This document shows, in pieces, positions 1-8,604 of a stretch of DNA of 32,008 nucleotides (the stretch's first letter is position 1; each line of letters starts with the position of its first letter). The translations under genes were made by a program, and so were the position numbers. The notes beneath the pieces are model-generated. The model was not told where the DNA came from, did not search any database, and worked only from the letters and a program-made list of their open reading frames with translations. The stretch is from Prevotella sp. (GTDB lineage: Bacteria > Bacteroidota > Bacteroidia > Bacteroidales > Bacteroidaceae): the NCBI GenBank assembly GCA_022788105.1, contig JALEVZ010000076.1, positions 1 through 32,008 of the forward strand. The letters run 5' to 3'.

Positions 1-498
1 GAGGTCCATCTTCTCCAGTTCGTCGAAGTCGGGTTGCCAACCGTTCTCCTCGCGCAGATTGTAGTTCACGATTTCTGCACCGAGTATCTTGCTTAGCGAG
101 GTGTAGGTGGGGTAGCCGGGATTTGGCACCAGCACCTTTTCGCCGGGATTGACGAAGGCAAGGGTGACATGCAGGATGCCTTCCTTTGAGCCGATGAGCG
201 GCTGCACTTCTGTCGCTGGGTCGAGATCTACGTTGTACCAGCGCTTGTAGAACTGTGACATGGCTTGTCGCAACTCCGGCGTTCCCATCGTGGGCTGGTA
301 GCCGTGGGCGTTGGGTTGCGATGCCACCTCGCAGAGTTTGTCTATAGTCTGTTGCGATGGTGGCATGTCGGGCGAACCGATTGCCAGTGAGATGATGTCT
401 TGTCCTTCGGCGTTAAGTTTCGCCACTTCTTTCAGTTTACGGCTGAAGTAATATTCTTGTACGGCCGACACGCGGTCAGCGGGTTTTATTGTAGTCAT
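1..498 (-). CDS. PLP-dependent class I/II aminotransferase, N-terminal part (runs off the window)
   Basis: Minus-strand translation from ATG at 498: MTTIKPADRVSAVQEYYFSRKLKEVAKLNAEGQDIISLAIGSPDMPPSQQTIDKLCEVA...; fold-type I aminotransferase pattern; directly downstream of pheA on the same strand. Confidence 0.85.
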   Translation of the reverse strand, partial: MTTIKPADRVSAVQEYYFSRKLKEVAKLNAEGQDIISLAIGSPDMPPSQQTIDKLCEVASQPNAHGYQPTMGTPELRQAMSQFYKRWYNVDLDPATEVQPLIGSKEGILHVTLAFVNPGEKVLVPNPGYPTYTSLSKILGAEIVNYNLREENGWQPDFDELEKMDL

Positions 499-577
499 TT
501 TTTCTATTTATTATGTGAATGCCTTGCATTTTGATTTTTCACTTTTTACTTTTCCCTCTTCATTTTCTTCACTTTCT

Positions 578-1408
578 TCATTCTCCCTTATATTCTCCCA
601 GTATCTTCATCTCGCTTGTCAGTGGAATGATGGCGTCGATGCTTTGGTGGTATCGGGTGAGGTTGTCGTAGGTCACGTCAACGTAGAAGAGATATTCCCA
701 CTCGTGGCCGATGATGGGGAGCGATTGTATCTTCGTAAGGTTTATGCTGTAGAACGACAGTATGGTCAGCACCTTTGAGAGACTGCCACCTTCGTGTGGC
801 ACGTTAAAGACAAGGCTCGCCTTGTCGGCTTTCTCTATGGGTCGGAGGAAGTCTGCCTTGTTTGGGTCGCACACCACGAGGAAGCGTGTGTAGTTGTGCT
901 TGTTGTCTTCGATGTGGTCTTCCAAAATCTTCAAGCCGTACAGTTTGGCAGCGGCAGCGTTGCAGATGGCGGCCCATCCTTTGCAGCGGTTCTTTGCAAT
1001 GTACTCTGCAGAGCCTGCGGTGTCTTCTGCCTCCACAGCCTTCAGGTCGGGGTGGTTGGCCAGATATTGCCGACATTGCATCAATGCCACGGGGTGGGAG
1101 TGTACCTCTCTTATTGTCGACCAGTCGTCGTCGGGCAGACAGCAGATGCAGTGGTGAATCTGCAACTTATGTTCTCCGGCTATCGTGGCGCCTGAGTCAC
1201 GCAGTAACTGGTAGTTGTGCAACAGGCTTCCGGCAATGGTGTTCTCTATAGCCACCATTCCTATGACTGTCGGGTCGCGCTTAATGTTTTCAAACACTTG
1301 CTCAAATGTCGCGCAGCATATAAGCTGTATTTGTTCCCCCTGGAAGTGTTCGTGTGCTGCAATGTCGTGGTACGACCCGTTGAAGCCTTGTATTGCAATC
1401 CTTTTCAT
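578..1408 (-). CDS. pheA: Prephenate dehydratase with C-terminal ACT domain
   Basis: 276 aa; RIAIQGFNGSYHDIAA, IENTIAGSLLHNYQLL, TRFLVV and ACT region SLVFNVPHEGGSLSKVLTILSFYSINLTKIQSLPI. Confidence 0.93.
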   Translation of the reverse strand: MKRIAIQGFNGSYHDIAAHEHFQGEQIQLICCATFEQVFENIKRDPTVIGMVAIENTIAGSLLHNYQLLRDSGATIAGEHKLQIHHCICCLPDDDWSTIREVHSHPVALMQCRQYLANHPDLKAVEAEDTAGSAEYIAKNRCKGWAAICNAAAAKLYGLKILEDHIEDNKHNYTRFLVVCDPNKADFLRPIEKADKASLVFNVPHEGGSLSKVLTILSFYSINLTKIQSLPIIGHEWEYLFYVDVTYDNLTRYHQSIDAIIPLTSEMKILGEYKGE

Positions 1409-1442
1409 CTCTGTCTCTTTTTGTTATTTATCGTTTGTTACG

Positions 1443-1480
1443 AAAAAGCCCCGCGTTCACTTATATGTGAAGCGGGGCTT
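1443..1480 (-). terminator. Intrinsic terminator in the pheA leader (attenuator)
   Basis: Minus strand AAGCCCCGCTTCAC-ATATAA-GTGAACGCGGGGCTT followed by TTTTTCG; 14-bp stem with one bulged base, about 35 nt upstream of the pheA ATG. Confidence 0.9.
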
Positions 1481-1512
1481 GAGTTTAATAATATCTTACC
1501 ATAAGTTGAAAT

Positions 1513-1587
1513 TTACACGCAACTTCCCGCTTCACAATTTCTTGCAAAGTAAAAATAAAAGTAATAAAAAGATGCGTACATTTTCAT
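1513..1587 (-). CDS. pheA leader peptide MKMYASFYYFYFYFARNCEAGSCV
   Basis: ATG at 1587, TAA at 1513-1515; run of eight consecutive aromatic residues FYYFYFYF; followed by mutually exclusive antiterminator/terminator pairings. Confidence 0.85.
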   Translation of the reverse strand: MKMYASFYYFYFYFARNCEAGSCV

Positions 1588-1624
1588 AACTATATGTTTT
1601 CTGTCTTATTTTGTTGTTTGCTTG

Positions 1625-1655
1625 CAAATGTATAACATTTTTTTCTTATAGGCAA
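1625..1655 (-). promoter_or_regulatory. Bacteroidota-type promoter for the pheA leader
   Basis: Minus strand TTG (-33, plus 1653-1655), 20-nt spacer, TACATTTG (TAnnTTTG -7, plus 1625-1632); about 38 nt upstream of the leader ATG. Confidence 0.65.
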
Positions 1656-1729
1656 GAAAAAATCGAGAAAATGTTATCAAGATGCTTAATTTCTTTATTT
1701 TTTGATAAATAATCTCTGTCTGTAGATAG

Positions 1730-1770
1730 TGCGGAAGCTGCTGCTTGGAGCTTTGATGGGAGCCTCCGCA
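1730..1770 (-). terminator. Possible terminator hairpin downstream of the TPR gene
   Basis: TGCGGAGGCT...AGCTTCCGCA on the minus strand (10 bp, one G:U), 34 bp after the stop codon; weak U tract. Confidence 0.4.
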
Positions 1771-1803
1771 TGACTGCTTAGTTGAAAACTATCGCGCTGC
1801 CGT

Positions 1804-2688
1804 TTATCCGTTGAACACTCCGAACGGGTCTACGCTCTTATAGGCGGTGCGCACCTTGTGCTCCACGCCCTCGGCGGTGTAGTCGCCACTCACGCCTTCC
1901 GCCATCTTCGGGTCAAGTTCGAGTACTGAGCGCATATCTTCCTCCGCACCTTTGGTGTCGCCTTGTGCCAGTCTGATGGCGCCGCGCTCCTTGAAAGCTG
2001 CCACACAGAACGGATCGGCATCTATCACGCGTCCGTAGTCGGCGATGGCCTTGTCGTGGTCGCCCGCTTTTTCTGCTATGCGTGCCACGAGCAGCAACAC
2101 GTCCTCGTTGCCTTCCGCAGCCTGCTCCAACCACTCCGCATCTTCCGTCGCACCCTTTATGTCGCCCATCTTCATGAGCAGATCACCGCGCATCAGACGT
2201 GCCGTTCCGAAGTCCTCTTTCAGTGCTATTGCTTTGGTGAACAATGCTATTGCGCTGATAGGGTTGCCTTGTCCGTTGCATGCCCGTGCATAGTTGAACA
2301 GCACGATGGGGTTCTCTTTGTCCGTCTCCATAGCTTTCTCGCAAGCCGCTGCCATAGCGTCGTAGTCCTCCATCATGTAGCACACCTCAGCCATGCGGAT
2401 AAATATCGCCGTGTTTTGTGGTTGTGCCTCGCCGAGCAATTGCAGCTGTTCGAGCGCTGGTGCCAGTTCATCGGCGTGCATGTAAGCCTGTGACAGATAG
2501 TCGCGACACTCGAGATCTTCCTGAATGTCGAGCGCATGTGTGAAGCATTTTATTGCAAAGCCGAACTGTCCTTGCTTTAGAGCCCGTACGCCGTCGTATT
2601 TAAGAGTATCGAAATTCTTGCTGTCCTCGTCTTTACGTTTATCCTCAGAAGACGGGCTACCGCCGAAGAGTGACTTGAAAAATCCCAT
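1804..2688 (-). CDS. Tetratricopeptide repeat protein
   Basis: 294 aa; repeated TPR-like motifs such as AIALFTKAIALKEDFGTARLMRGDLL and AIADYGRVIDADPFCVAAFKERGAI. Confidence 0.8.
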   Translation of the reverse strand: MGFFKSLFGGSPSSEDKRKDEDSKNFDTLKYDGVRALKQGQFGFAIKCFTHALDIQEDLECRDYLSQAYMHADELAPALEQLQLLGEAQPQNTAIFIRMAEVCYMMEDYDAMAAACEKAMETDKENPIVLFNYARACNGQGNPISAIALFTKAIALKEDFGTARLMRGDLLMKMGDIKGATEDAEWLEQAAEGNEDVLLLVARIAEKAGDHDKAIADYGRVIDADPFCVAAFKERGAIRLAQGDTKGAEEDMRSVLELDPKMAEGVSGDYTAEGVEHKVRTAYKSVDPFGVFNG

Positions 2689-2961
2689 GTTTTTATTTCT
2701 TGTTAGTTATGTTTAGTTTTGGGCGAGGAGCGAAGTCCACGCTTTGATAATTGTTATTGTATTTCCTATTGGTCAGACAAAGGTAATGTAAAGAAGTCTA
2801 TCCGCAAAATATTAACCGATTATTTAGGCTTTTTTTGATTATGGTGGCGTGTGATAAAGAAAAAAGTCGCAACGCGTGCAACTTTTACCCTGTTTCATTC
2901 GTCTTATGTAAAGAAGAAGGGGGACATCTCCTCGAAAGTGAAACATATAAATAACAAATAA

Positions 2962-3780
2962 ATGAGAAGAGACATGACAAAAGCATTTATAGTAGCGTTG
3001 GCAGCCTTTATGCTGACCGCGTGCAATGGAGGAGCGGCCAATACTGGTAACAATAGCAACGCCTTTAAGGCAGATATGACATCGACAGACAGTAAATCGA
3101 ATGGTAAAACAACCGTGGTGCGGAAGTTGGGCTATTTCCATAGCATCGACGTCAGCGTGCCGTGCGACGTCTATTTCACTCAGGGCAAGACGTCAAGAGC
3201 GCGCATTGTGGGTCGTGCCGAGGATATAGAGAAGCTGAAGTTTACAACAGATGCCAGTGGTCGGCTGTCCATTACAGGCAATAGGCTAAGCAACAACATC
3301 TTCAACTTCGCATCATGTAAGGAGTTGAAGATATATCTCACCTCTGCCGACCTCGTTGGGGTGAACATGTTAGGAGCTGGCGACTTCAAGACCTTGTCAG
3401 CTATAGACACCGACAACCTGACCATCACCATGTCGGGAGCAGGCGACATAGACTTTGAGAAGCCTGTGGTGTGCGACAATTTCAGCGTAGCGTTGCGTGG
3501 TGCTGGCGATGCAGAGTTCAAGAGTGTTGAGGCACTGAATGCCAACGTGGAGCTGTTCGGCACTGGTGACATCGACGTGAAGCTTCGCAAGGTGGAGCAT
3601 TCCGACGTTTCGTTGAAGGGCACTGGCGATGTGAAAGTCAGCTTCGACCGCTGCGGCGCCGCCACCTGCACCCTCTATGGCACTGGTGATATAGAGCTGA
3701 AAGGCTCTGTCCGCTCCATCATGCATAAGAAACGTGGCACTGGCGACATCGATATGAAGGAGTTGAATGTAAGAAAGTAA
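2962..3780 (+). CDS. DUF2807-like (head GIN domain) surface lipoprotein
   Basis: 272 aa; N-terminal lipobox-like LTAC; seven G-[AT]-G-D motifs at roughly 20-aa spacing typical of beta-helical GIN-domain proteins. Confidence 0.8.
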   Translation: MRRDMTKAFIVALAAFMLTACNGGAANTGNNSNAFKADMTSTDSKSNGKTTVVRKLGYFHSIDVSVPCDVYFTQGKTSRARIVGRAEDIEKLKFTTDASGRLSITGNRLSNNIFNFASCKELKIYLTSADLVGVNMLGAGDFKTLSAIDTDNLTITMSGAGDIDFEKPVVCDNFSVALRGAGDAEFKSVEALNANVELFGTGDIDVKLRKVEHSDVSLKGTGDVKVSFDRCGAATCTLYGTGDIELKGSVRSIMHKKRGTGDIDMKELNVRK

Positions 3781-3877
3781 TTGATAGAAGTTTCGCCTGT
3801 CTGCGATTTGCCGTTTGTAAACCATAGGCTTGCGAAACTTATCTATATATAATGTAAGGTGTAAGGATAAAGAAAAC

Positions 3878-5992
3878 TTATAAATAAAGGTATAGACATA
3901 AAAAAGGAGGGTGTTTTGACACGCCCTCTTTGTGAGTTTTTGGGTGTTTTGACACACCCTCGCCCTCAGGCACAACGATGGCAAGATTCTTGTCGAGCAC
4001 CAGTGTTCCGATGTTCATCATGGCAGCCTGTTGGCTTGTAGAGTTCAGCAATGTGTTCTCGCCCTTAATGGTGAACACACCGTCTTCGCCTTCCATGCCA
4101 TACTTCATGAACACACCGCTCCAACCGCCGTTTATTATCACGGCACAGTTGTCTATGGTCAGGTTGCCAAGATAAGAGTAGATGCCGTCGGCAGAATCGC
4201 CGCCCAATTCGATGTTGAGCATGCTGTTCTCATCGCCCACGATGGTGAGGTTGCCGCACCACCTTTCTTTCCGAATACGCCATAGTTTATGCCGTAGACA
4301 TTGCTCTTCAAGGTGCAGTGTCCCACCACGCGTATGGTGAGGTCGCCGCCTCCGCCGTTGATGGCAGAGTAAGCCGATTTCTGTTTTGTCGCGTCGATGG
4401 TTGCCCATGTCAGCGTCAGCACCTCGCTCTTCGGCTCATAGACCACCGACCCCTTGTCGCCAAGCACGTCGTTGCAGTTCTTCTCATCCATCATCATGCC
4501 ACATATCTCAAGCGACACCTTGCGTATGACGGGCGCCTTATAGGTGTAGACGCTCTTCGCATACTCGCTGCTGTTTATGCCGTCAACGATGTAGGCGTAT
4601 ATCGTTACCGACTGTTCGCTGATGTTTAGCGGCTCGGTGTACACAGCGTAAGACACCTCGTCCTTTGCTGTGCCGTCGGGACCAACTTATAGTAGAGTGT
4701 GCCGGTAGCGTTGGGGTTGGTTATCGTCACCGTTATAGGCTCTGTGTAGGTGCAACTTTCTTTTGAGAGCACAGGGTTGTTGAGTGTGATGAAGCCCTCG
4801 CCTTCCGTCTTCTGATTGAAGCGGCTCCATAGGTACTTGTCGTTGTAGTTTGAACCCTCGGGCACAATCAGTCGGGTAGTATTGTAATGATTGTCGTTGA
4901 AGATATAACTACCGGCGGTGGGAGCTGTAGGAGCATGACACACGATGTCGGTGAGCGGACAATCCTTAAACGTGTCTCTGCCTGCAAGTTCTGTCACTGT
5001 AGACGGCAACACCACACACGCCAAGCTTGTACACGACATAAACAAAGCTCCGGGTATGATGGTCACGCCCTCGGGTATGACCATTTCCTTTAGTTGTTTG
5101 CAGTTTGCAAAAGCGTTAAAGCCAATGGTGGTCACGGTAGCGGGCAACTCACTCTTGTTGAAGAGCGTATTATCAAAGGCGTATCTTCGATAGCCGTCAG
5201 CCCTGAGGGTAGCTCCACCTTTTTAAGTGAGACACAATCTCTAAAGCTCGATTCTGGTATCGTGGTGAGCGTCGATGGCAACTTGACCTCCTTCAGCGCC
5301 TCGCAACCGTAAAACAGTGCTGTGCCGATAGTCACGCCATCGCAAATGGTCATGCGCTCCAAAGCTATACAAGACTTGAAAGCACAACTTTCGATGGTCT
5401 CAATGGCTGATGGCATCTTTAATGTTGTGAGCGCGTCGCATTCGGCGAAAGCATATTCTCCAATAGATGTAACGTTGTCTGACATTGTCACCGTTCTTAA
5501 AGACTTACAGCTATAAAATTCTTTTTGGGGTATTGTGGTGAGTCCTTCAGGAAGGACTATTTCTCTTAGTGACGAATGGTCAAAGCACGATTTTCCCAGA
5601 GAGGTAACTCCCTCCGGAATGTTGATCTTATTGAGAGAAGACCACGCGAACGCGTCTTCTCCTATAGTCTTTATTGTTGAAGGTAGCGTTATTTCTGTAA
5701 TTTTGCCACATCTTTGACAGAAATCATGGGGAATAGATGTGCATCCCTCTGCTATCGTCACGCTCTCAAACTTCGAATTGAATGACAAATTTACATTTTA
5801 TATATTCTTTGGCAGCACCACTTCTTTGAGTGTGCCGTTATTGAAACATTCAAGATTGGCTATAGCATTGCTGTTTTCAAACACAATGCTTTCCAACGCA
5901 AGAGTTATGTTTTGGTACGTAACAGAGCCATTCGTTATGCCGTCATGGAAAATCACTTTTTTCACAGTGTTATTGTCACATTTTCCTGTCAC
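3878..5992 (-). pseudogene. Degenerate BspA-like leucine-rich repeat (LRR_5) protein with chitobiase-like C-terminal repeat
   Basis: Consecutive ORF fragments in different frames (5992-5798, 5788-5132, 5147-4626, 4656-4159, 4408-3878) form one protein; in-frame TAA at 5798-5800 and three apparent 1-nt deletions near 5178-5190, 4670-4685 and 4258-4275; no signal peptide at the N-terminus. Confidence 0.8.
3907..3959 (-). terminator. Two tandem copies of a GGTGTTTTGACAC(A/G)CCC hairpin
   Basis: GAGGGTGT-TTTGAC-ACGCCCTC (3907-3928) and GGGTGT-TTTGAC-ACACCC (3942-3959); the first is followed on the minus strand by CTTTTTT. Confidence 0.65.
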
Positions 5993-6069
5993 ATTTTTTT
6001 TTCTCCTTTCTTCGTTTTTTCGCCTCTATATATTCGCGGTTTGTGGCTATATGGATGGGCGGTGTCAGC

Positions 6070-6290
6070 ACATGGTTTTGCCATAAGGCTCAGTTGACAA
6101 AATGATAGCAGTCCTTTGGGCTTGTCAAAGGGCCGTAGTGGCGACGTCAAAGGGCCGTAGTGGCGATGTCAAAGGGCCGTAGTGGGAATATCGCGGTGTG
6201 TTTAACACGTGTTAACAAATAGTGTTGCTTTTTGCGGCTAAAACGTAGCAAAGTGTCACAAAAAACGTGTTGGTGGTGACAGACGTGTCT
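6070..6290 (-). repeat. Dispersed intergenic element, copy 1 (164-bp core 6095-6258)
   Basis: Core bounded by TGACA (6095-6099) and TGTCA (6254-6258); palindrome TTAACACGTGTTAA 6202-6215; three 22-bp units 6119-6184; aligns without gaps to copies at 17637-17800 and 31419-31582. Confidence 0.8.
6119..6184 (-). repeat. 3 x 22-bp tandem repeat (CACTACGGCCCTTTGACRTCGC)
   Basis: Units 6119-6140, 6141-6162 and 6163-6184, nearly identical. Confidence 0.95.
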
Positions 6291-6327
6291 GTGGGGTTTG
6301 GCGTAAATACAGGCTCTGGTAAAAGCA

Positions 6328-6368
6328 AGAACGTGAGCCAAAGGCAATGGTGCCTCGACCCACGTTCT
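6328..6368. terminator. Hairpin AGAACGTG...CACGTTCT with inner AGGCA/TGCCT stem
   Basis: 8-bp outer stem plus 5-bp inner stem; lies downstream of the minus-strand lipid gene cluster; minus strand continues TGCTTTT. Confidence 0.5.
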
Positions 6369-6410
6369 CTTTCTTACTATTGGTTGTGTAGTTGTTTTTT
6401 TTATTTGTAG

Positions 6411-6482
6411 CATAACGCGCGTTTTTCGCTTTTTAGTGCGCGTTTTTTCGACTTTTTTTATGCGCGTTTTTTTCGCTTTTTT
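6411..6482. repeat. Three imperfect tandem repeats of GCGCGTTTTTTCGCTTTTTT (23-25 bp period)
   Basis: Units 6411-6434, 6435-6459 and 6460-6482, differing mainly in T-run length. Confidence 0.8.
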
Positions 6483-6542
6483 CAATGTGTGTGTCGCCTC
6501 GTGAGACTGGTCTTTCGACCTCTTCGCGTGCGACGTTTTGTC

Positions 6543-7370
6543 TTAGATGTGTGCTATGTAGCTTTGCAGACCCTTTTGTAAGGTGGGCAGGCGCAAGAGC
6601 ACTTTCTCAAGCAACACGATGCCCACTATGGTGGTGGCGATGCCGAGCATCACGTCTATGATGTAGTGGTGGCCGGAGTAGACGGCTGTCCACCAGATGC
6701 CGAGACAGATGAAGGCGAATATCACTACTGTGGTCTTGCGCTGTCGGCTCACCACGGCGTAGATTGTAGCGATGAGCATGTAGGCGGCGTGGAGCGACGG
6801 CACGGCTGCAAACACGTTGGCGTTTTTGCCGTATAGACCGTGGAAGATTCCCAGTCCGGTCATGGCGTCGAAGCGTCCGAGGCCTGCCACGTTGCCTGGC
6901 GTGTTGAGCACAGGCTCAAAACCGTAGTTCATGGCGTACCATGGTGGTGCGGCGGGGTGGATGTAGTAGCCGCAGAAGCCCAACAGATTGACGAACAGGA
7001 AGGCGAGTGAGAAGCGCAGATAGCTCTTTTTGTCACCTTTCAGGTATAGGTATATGGCGAAGCCCAGCGGCACGGGCACCCAGCAGAGGTAGAAGAGGCC
7101 TGCCATGAAGTCGGCGATGCCGCAGTGGTGTTGTGCGAAATATTCGCTTGGTATTTGTCGCGCCGCCTCTGTGCCGATGCCGAACAGTGCCTTTTCGGCG
7201 TCGTAGAGTCCGCGCACGTCGATGGGGTTGACCTCATAGTTTGGCAACAGACGCATCCAGTCGTAGGAGCATGCGAACACGAGCCACGGCGTGAGGGCGA
7301 GTGCCAGCTTGCGCGTGGGGCGCAGAACGAGTAGTGCGGCGTACAGTGCTATGATGTAGATGCTAAACAT
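6543..7370 (-). CDS. PAP2-superfamily membrane protein (phosphatase / inositolphosphotransferase Aur1-like)
   Basis: 275 aa multi-pass protein; PSLHAAY and SGHHYIIDV motifs of PAP2 enzymes. Confidence 0.75.
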   Translation of the reverse strand: MFSIYIIALYAALLVLRPTRKLALALTPWLVFACSYDWMRLLPNYEVNPIDVRGLYDAEKALFGIGTEAARQIPSEYFAQHHCGIADFMAGLFYLCWVPVPLGFAIYLYLKGDKKSYLRFSLAFLFVNLLGFCGYYIHPAAPPWYAMNYGFEPVLNTPGNVAGLGRFDAMTGLGIFHGLYGKNANVFAAVPSLHAAYMLIATIYAVVSRQRKTTVVIFAFICLGIWWTAVYSGHHYIIDVMLGIATTIVGIVLLEKVLLRLPTLQKGLQSYIAHI

Positions 7371-7387
7371 TGGTGTGTCGGTGGGGC

Positions 7388-8089
7388 TTATTTCGTTGCT
7401 TCTACGTTTTGCGCTTTCTCGCTCTGTGTCATTACTTTATAGCAGTGTGCTATGCGCCAGAAAGCGGTGATGTTGGCAAGCACGGCGATGAGTAACATGC
7501 CTCCTGCGAGCCACCAGATGTCGCCTGTCATGCCGGTTATCATGGCTGCTGCGGCGGTCACCACCACGCGCTCGGGGCGCTGCATGAATCCCACCTTGCA
7601 GTCGATGTCGAGGCCTTCGGCGCGAGCGCGCACGTAGCTCACCATTACCGAACCAATCATGGCGGCGAAGGTCACCACTCCCATCCAAAACCACTGTCCG
7701 TCTTCCATGCGTATGAAGGCGAGGCAGATGCCGAAGAGGCTCACCAACTCGCTGTAGCGGTCGAGTGTGCTGTCCCACAGTGCTCCGAACAGGCTGCTCT
7801 TGCCGCTCATGCGTGCGAGGCGTCCGTCCATCATGTCGAACAGTCCGGCGGCAATGATGATAAATCCGCCCCATCCAATCTCTGTCGTGCAGGCATCGAG
7901 GCTCTGTGCGTCAGCGCCGTCGAGTCCTAATTTCCATGCTGCATCTATGAAGAACGCTGCTGCCACGATGTTGCCTACGAATCCGATTGCTGTCACCATG
8001 TTGGGGGTTATGCCCAGCTTTATCATGCCCTTGATGAGAGGGTTTATGATGACGTAGATCACTTTCTGTAAAAAATCTCTATAGTTCAT
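7388..8089 (-). CDS. CDP-alcohol phosphatidyltransferase family protein
   Basis: 233 aa; contains DMMDGRLARMSGKSSLFGALWDSTLDRYSE, matching the D-x2-DG-x2-AR-x8-G-x3-D-x3-D motif. Confidence 0.93.
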   Translation of the reverse strand: MNYRDFLQKVIYVIINPLIKGMIKLGITPNMVTAIGFVGNIVAAAFFIDAAWKLGLDGADAQSLDACTTEIGWGGFIIIAAGLFDMMDGRLARMSGKSSLFGALWDSTLDRYSELVSLFGICLAFIRMEDGQWFWMGVVTFAAMIGSVMVSYVRARAEGLDIDCKVGFMQRPERVVVTAAAAMITGMTGDIWWLAGGMLLIAVLANITAFWRIAHCYKVMTQSEKAQNVEATK

Positions 8090-8181
8090 GGTGTCTTGTT
8101 TGTAACTTTTCTATTTTGTTGAGTGCTGTTTGGCGTCTGCCGTGTGGCTGAAATCTTGTGTCTGTTGTCGAAACGGTGGCT

Positions 8182-8604
8182 CTAAGCCTCGTCGTGGTCT
8201 GTGTCTTTGACGTGATGGAAGACAAACCAGCTTTGCATTTGGTAGTTCCACAACACGGCAACGGCGATGGCAATGATGGCTTTGGATATGACGAAGTCGA
8301 TACCTGTCGACTCGGTCAGCTTGTATGTGCCGTAGGTGTTGAGGGCTATGCTGCCTGCCCACACTATGAAGTAGCGTAGGGCTATGTACTTCTTCTTAAG
8401 GCCGAAGGAGCAGAACACCCAGCGGTAGTTTATGCAACAGTTTACTATGCCGCCCGTGACGGCACCGATGAATGTGGCGTCGGCGTACCATAGATGCAGA
8501 AATTTTGCCAGAACAATGGTGGTGGCAAAGTCGGCGCCTGTCGCGATGGTAGCGGAGCACTGGGCTTTTACAAAGGTCTTGATGGCGCGACTTATATTGC
8601 CCAT
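8182..8604 (-). CDS. GtrA family membrane protein
   Basis: 140 aa, four-TM pattern; ATGADFATTIVLA, GAVTGGIVNCCINYRWVF. Confidence 0.85.
   Translation of the reverse strand: MGNISRAIKTFVKAQCSATIATGADFATTIVLAKFLHLWYADATFIGAVTGGIVNCCINYRWVFCSFGLKKKYIALRYFIVWAGSIALNTYGTYKLTESTGIDFVISKAIIAIAVAVLWNYQMQSWFVFHHVKDTDHDEA

Noticed and set aside
804-1251. Several ORFs overlapping pheA on both strands
   Set aside because: Alternative frames of the well-supported pheA coding sequence.
6328-6368. Possible structured ncRNA
   Set aside because: The 8+5 bp imperfect hairpin is more simply explained as a terminator of the lipid gene cluster; no other conserved RNA features were seen.
6147-6485. 112-aa minus-strand ORF (…PLRPFDIATTAL)
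   Set aside because: Made of the T-rich repeat and the dispersed 22-bp element; 22 bp is not a multiple of 3, so the repeat is read in shifting frames; not a credible gene.
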